DNA of 18,662 nt from Flavobacteriales bacterium UBA5422 (GTDB taxonomy: Bacteria > Bacteroidota > Bacteroidia > Flavobacteriales_D > Crocinitomicaceae): NCBI GenBank assembly GCA_002409405.1, contig DHNG01000025.1, positions 23,691 to 42,352 on the forward strand, written 5' to 3'. The notes beneath the pieces were generated by a model. That model worked only from the letters and a program-made list of their open reading frames with translations. It was not told the DNA's origin and searched no databases. The translations under genes were made by a program, and so were the position numbers. Position 1 is the first letter of the stretch. The number at the start of each line of letters is the position of its first letter. Below are positions 16,139-18,662 of this stretch, in pieces.

Positions 16139-16708
16139 ATGAAAGTTATCTTAAGTACTTTTTCTCTTTTATGTATACTGTGGTCTTGCTCAGAAAAGGC
16201 CCCCGTTCCCAAACCCCCGCTTTATTTACGAACAGAACTTCCCGAACACGAATATGTTGCTTTCAGCGATAATTGCCCGTACACGTTCGAGGTATCAAAA
16301 CTATACACCGTTAAAACGATACAGCAAGGATCAGAATCAAACTGCCACAAAGACATCGATTTGGGCCCTCTGAAGGGAATTATAAACTTTTCGTACATCA
16401 ACATGACCGAATCACTGGGTACCTATGTTAATTACTCCAATGATAAAGTAGGTGAACACAAAATAAAAGCGACCGGGATTGAAAGCGAAAACTTTATTTA
16501 CCCTGAAAAGCGGGTATATGGCACCATCTTTAAATTACAGGGAGACGTTGCCACACCATTCCAATTCTACCTCACGGACTCAACCAAAAATTTTGTGAGC
16601 GGGGTTGTCTATTTTAATAGTGTACCGAATTACGACTCACTTCGACCTTCATTGAACTACCTTGAAAAAGACCTCTATCACCTGATCAATACATTTGAAT
16701 GGAAGTAA
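16139..16708 (+). CDS. gldD: Gliding motility lipoprotein GldD
   Basis: A 189-residue lipoprotein. ATG 16139 is chosen because it opens directly into the signal peptide MKVILSTFSLLCILWSC, with lipidated Cys17. GldD hallmarks run through it: LPEHEY (about 38-43), NCPYTFE, IDLGPLKGIINFSY, EKRVYGTIFKLQGDVATPFQ, YLTDSTKNFVSGVVYFN and the C-terminal NTFEWK. In Flavobacterium johnsoniae gldD is required for gliding and is one of the genes of the gliding/type IX secretion set, often next to gldE. Here gldE is not adjacent: the gene follows a ZIP transporter and overlaps folK by 10 bp. Its presence fits the CHU_C cargo protein elsewhere in the window. The call rests on the whole-length motif pattern, and I am confident in it. 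Confidence 0.93.
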   Translation: MKVILSTFSLLCILWSCSEKAPVPKPPLYLRTELPEHEYVAFSDNCPYTFEVSKLYTVKTIQQGSESNCHKDIDLGPLKGIINFSYINMTESLGTYVNYSNDKVGEHKIKATGIESENFIYPEKRVYGTIFKLQGDVATPFQFYLTDSTKNFVSGVVYFNSVPNYDSLRPSLNYLEKDLYHLINTFEWK

Positions 16709-17220
16709 AAGAAGCGGTCGTTTATTTATCGCTGGGCACCAACCTTGGCGACAGAAAGCACAACCTTGCTACCGCAATTAAAGTGCTGGCAAAAGAGGCC
16801 GGAATCATTACACACATTTCTTCCATCTATGAAAGCAACGCATGGGGATATCGTTCTGATAACAATTATTACAACTGCTGTATTGCAATCACCACTACCC
16901 TATCCCCGCATCAGCTGATTCAAGCAACTGAAGCAATCGAACAATCAATGGGGCGGTTAAAAACAACATTGTATACAGACCGGATCATCGACATCGATAT
17001 TTTATTTTACGATGACCTGATTATCAATGGAGCAACATTAACAATTCCACATCCACACATAGCAGAAAGAGGTTTTGTTCTGCTCCCGCTAAAGGAGATT
17101 GCACCCGATTTATACCATTATAAACATTTTTTAACAATCGATCAGTTATGCAGTAACCAGCAACAACTCGGTGAAACTTATAGGGTTGATGGTTTTAAAA
17201 CCCAAGATATTATTAATTGA
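16699..17220 (+). CDS. folK: 2-amino-4-hydroxy-6-hydroxymethyldihydropteridine pyrophosphokinase
   Basis: A 173-residue enzyme of folate synthesis that transfers pyrophosphate from ATP to 6-hydroxymethyl-dihydropterin in the cytosol. The N-terminus YLSLGTNLGDR (9-19) and the Mg-binding DID (Asp98, Asp100) in RIIDIDILFY are diagnostic, as are IPHPHIAERGFVLLPL (116-131) and the following EIAPDL. Arg86 and Arg95 align with E. coli Arg82 and Arg92. The catalytic loop between them (LKTTLYTD) lacks the WGP seen in E. coli and is one residue shorter. The start overlaps the gldD end by 10 bp in another frame, so translation is probably coupled. The C-terminal tail is not conserved as far as I can see. 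Confidence 0.93.
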   Translation: MEVKEAVVYLSLGTNLGDRKHNLATAIKVLAKEAGIITHISSIYESNAWGYRSDNNYYNCCIAITTTLSPHQLIQATEAIEQSMGRLKTTLYTDRIIDIDILFYDDLIINGATLTIPHPHIAERGFVLLPLKEIAPDLYHYKHFLTIDQLCSNQQQLGETYRVDGFKTQDIIN

Positions 17221-17227
17221 TAAAATC

Positions 17228-17258
17228 TTTGGAAAAGAATATTTTTTAGTTAGATTTG
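17228..17258 (+). promoter_or_regulatory. Full Bacteroidota-type promoter for the OmpA/TPR lipoprotein gene
   Basis: TTTG at 17228-17231 and TAGATTTG at 17251-17258 match the -33 TTTG and -7 TAnnTTTG elements, separated by exactly 19 bp, the preferred spacing in this phylum. The predicted start of transcription is near 17265, giving a leader of roughly 28 bases before ATG 17293. It is the only site in the window with both boxes and correct spacing, and suggests strong constitutive expression. Confidence 0.75.
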
Positions 17259-17292
17259 CAAACAATTGGTAAGAATTTATACGTTGAGAATT

Positions 17293-18662
17293 ATGAAAAA
17301 ACAAAGTATCAAAGGTTTAGCGTTTATCGCTGTTGCAGGTTCTTTAGTTACAAGCTGTGACTTATTGAAGGACCTGGACTATACAGTTACGCCAGATCCA
17401 CTAGAAATGCATGGAGACTCTGTGAGAGTTAAAGTCGATGTAACATTCCCTGAAAAAGGTATCAAGAAGAAAGTTTCTGCTGAGATCAACCCTTCTATCG
17501 CTTCTACACAGTTGAAGCCATTGATGGTGCAAGGTGAAAAGGCAACAGGAAACGGAACTGTTATCCAATATAAAGCCGGAGGAAAAGTTACTTACACAGA
17601 CGTTGTTCCGTACAAATCAGACATGGAAGTATCTGCGTTGTCTGTAACAGGAAAAGTTTTCAAAGGAGCGAAAGAAAAAGAACAATTGGACGTAATCAGA
17701 ATTGCTGACGCGACAATCATCACTCCATATTTGGTAAACAAAGATTTCCGTGTAATTTACGAAGCTGATCAGTTCAAGCGTGTTACTGAGGAAAAACAAT
17801 TTGCTCAGATCAATTACGAAAAAGGAAAATCAAATGTTCGTCCTGCGGAATTGAAAGACAAAGACATCGTTGAATTGCAAAACTGGTTAACAAAAGTTCA
17901 ACCAAACGCAAAAGTGAACATCAAATCAATTGAAATCGTTGGTTACGCTTCACCGGAAGGAGAAGAAGACAAAAACAACACATTGTCAACTGATCGTTCA
18001 AATACAGGTAAAGAAACTGTTGTTGGTGTAGCGAAAAAAGCGAAAAATGACAAAGCACAAACAGATATCTTCAAATTGAAGGGAAGTGGTGAGGACTTTG
18101 CAGGATTCAAAAGAGAATTGCAAGCATCTAAATTCAACGAAGATGAGAAGAATTTGATCTTACGCGTTTTGGAAATGTATCAAGATCCGGTTAAACGTGA
18201 AGAAGAAATGCGTGCAATGGGTAAAACATTTACTCAATTAGATAAAGACATCTTCCCATTGTTGCGTCGTTCTGAAATCCACGTTATTTATGATTTAACA
18301 GGATATTCTGACGAAGAATTGAAGGCTATTTCAGTTTCTAATCCTGATTCTTTGAAATTGGAAGAGTTGTTGTTTACTGCAACTTTGACAAACGATTTGA
18401 ATGAGAAATTGAGATTGTACCAAGTGGCTGCTAAAAACTTCCCTCAGGACCACAGAGCATTCAACAACATCGGTGCAGTTTATTACGAGCAAAACAAATT
18501 GGGTGAAGCAAAAACACAATTTGAAAAAGCAAACGGAATGAAAGACAATGCAATCGCTAAAAACAACCTGGGAGCAATCGCAGGTGTTCAAGGAGACAGA
18601 GCGAAAGCAAAACAATTGTTCGGACAAGCAAACGGAGCTGGTGCTCAGGTAAATTACAACAA
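17293..18662 (+). CDS. Lipoprotein with OmpA-like domain and TPR repeats (3' truncated by window)
   Basis: The frame runs from ATG 17293 to the window edge without a stop, giving 456 visible residues. A lipoprotein signal ends LVTSC with Cys22. The region to about residue 165 has the look of a beta-rich N-terminal domain (YTVTPDPLEMHGDSVRVKVDV, QGEKATGNGTVI, YTDVVPY). An OmpA-like peptidoglycan-binding segment follows at about 170-240 (INYEKGKSNVRPAEL, IVGYASPEG, LSTDRS), and TPR-like repeats lie at about 375-456 (AFNNIGAVYYEQNKLGEAKTQFEKA, then NNLGAIAGVQGDRAKAKQLF). The architecture is common in Bacteroidota, and such proteins are thought to be periplasmic or outer-membrane anchored. Codons are markedly restricted (GTT, GCT, ACA, TTG, GGA) and the promoter is the best in the window, so it is probably abundant. 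Its exact function is unknown. Confidence 0.85.
   Translation, partial: MKKQSIKGLAFIAVAGSLVTSCDLLKDLDYTVTPDPLEMHGDSVRVKVDVTFPEKGIKKKVSAEINPSIASTQLKPLMVQGEKATGNGTVIQYKAGGKVTYTDVVPYKSDMEVSALSVTGKVFKGAKEKEQLDVIRIADATIITPYLVNKDFRVIYEADQFKRVTEEKQFAQINYEKGKSNVRPAELKDKDIVELQNWLTKVQPNAKVNIKSIEIVGYASPEGEEDKNNTLSTDRSNTGKETVVGVAKKAKNDKAQTDIFKLKGSGEDFAGFKRELQASKFNEDEKNLILRVLEMYQDPVKREEEMRAMGKTFTQLDKDIFPLLRRSEIHVIYDLTGYSDEELKAISVSNPDSLKLEELLFTATLTNDLNEKLRLYQVAAKNFPQDHRAFNNIGAVYYEQNKLGEAKTQFEKANGMKDNAIAKNNLGAIAGVQGDRAKAKQLFGQANGAGAQVNYN

Noticed and set aside
1..18662. CRISPR array, transposon, prophage or toxin-antitoxin locus
   Set aside because: No repeat-spacer pattern, transposase, integrase, phage or toxin-antitoxin-like gene pair was seen anywhere in the window.

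Overview
The window looks like chromosomal DNA of a gliding or T9SS-bearing Bacteroidota, most plausibly a Flavobacteriales member close to Fluviicola/Crocinitomicaceae. That placement is an inference from gene content: a GldD lipoprotein, a secreted protein with a CHU_C type-B T9SS sorting domain, a TonB receptor paired with a DUF4249 lipoprotein, weak Shine-Dalgarno signals, and several perfect matches to the Bacteroidota -7 promoter element TAnnTTTG. I see no rRNA, tRNA, CRISPR array, transposase, integrase or prophage gene. Most of the content is housekeeping or ordinary accessory material, and I do not see a clear undescribed multi-gene system.

Layout. Bases 1-1451 (+): the 3' end of a TonB-dependent outer-membrane receptor and its DUF4249 lipoprotein partner, closed by a strong bidirectional terminator. 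Bases 1523-5148 (-): a small secreted protein of unknown function followed 5 bp later by a 1072-residue multidomain secreted protein exported by T9SS. Bases 5149-5494: a gene-free spacer. Bases 5495-7321 (-): a two-gene FtsX/MacB-like ABC system whose ATPase has unusual active-site motifs. Bases 7389-8747 (-): a secreted M28 zinc peptidase. Bases 8975-9274 (+): a small PepSY-like secreted protein with its own terminator. Bases 9398-10759 (+) and 10756-13320 (-): an NtrC-type response regulator and a hybrid histidine kinase (HK-REC-Hpt) that meet tail to tail with a 4-bp overlap, a probable signalling pair. Bases 13422-14363 (-): a rhomboid-fold membrane protein with a TPR tail that lacks the catalytic histidine. 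Bases 14441-15037 (-): an ECF sigma factor. Bases 15250-16074 (+): a ZIP metal transporter with an inverted repeat at its promoter. Bases 16139-17220 (+): gldD overlapping folK by 10 bp. Bases 17293-end (+): a lipoprotein with OmpA-like and TPR regions, cut by the window edge and preceded by the best promoter in the window.

How the parts connect. GldD belongs to the gliding/T9SS apparatus, and the 1072-residue protein carries the signal that this apparatus recognises, so machinery and cargo are both present, though 11 kb apart and in separate operons. The kinase and response regulator probably form a phosphorelay controlling sigma-54 promoters. The most interesting points are the probable pseudo-rhomboid, the degenerate ABC ATPase, the candidate metalloregulator operator in front of the ZIP gene, and an 11-bp element shared at the predicted transcript starts of two secreted-protein genes.
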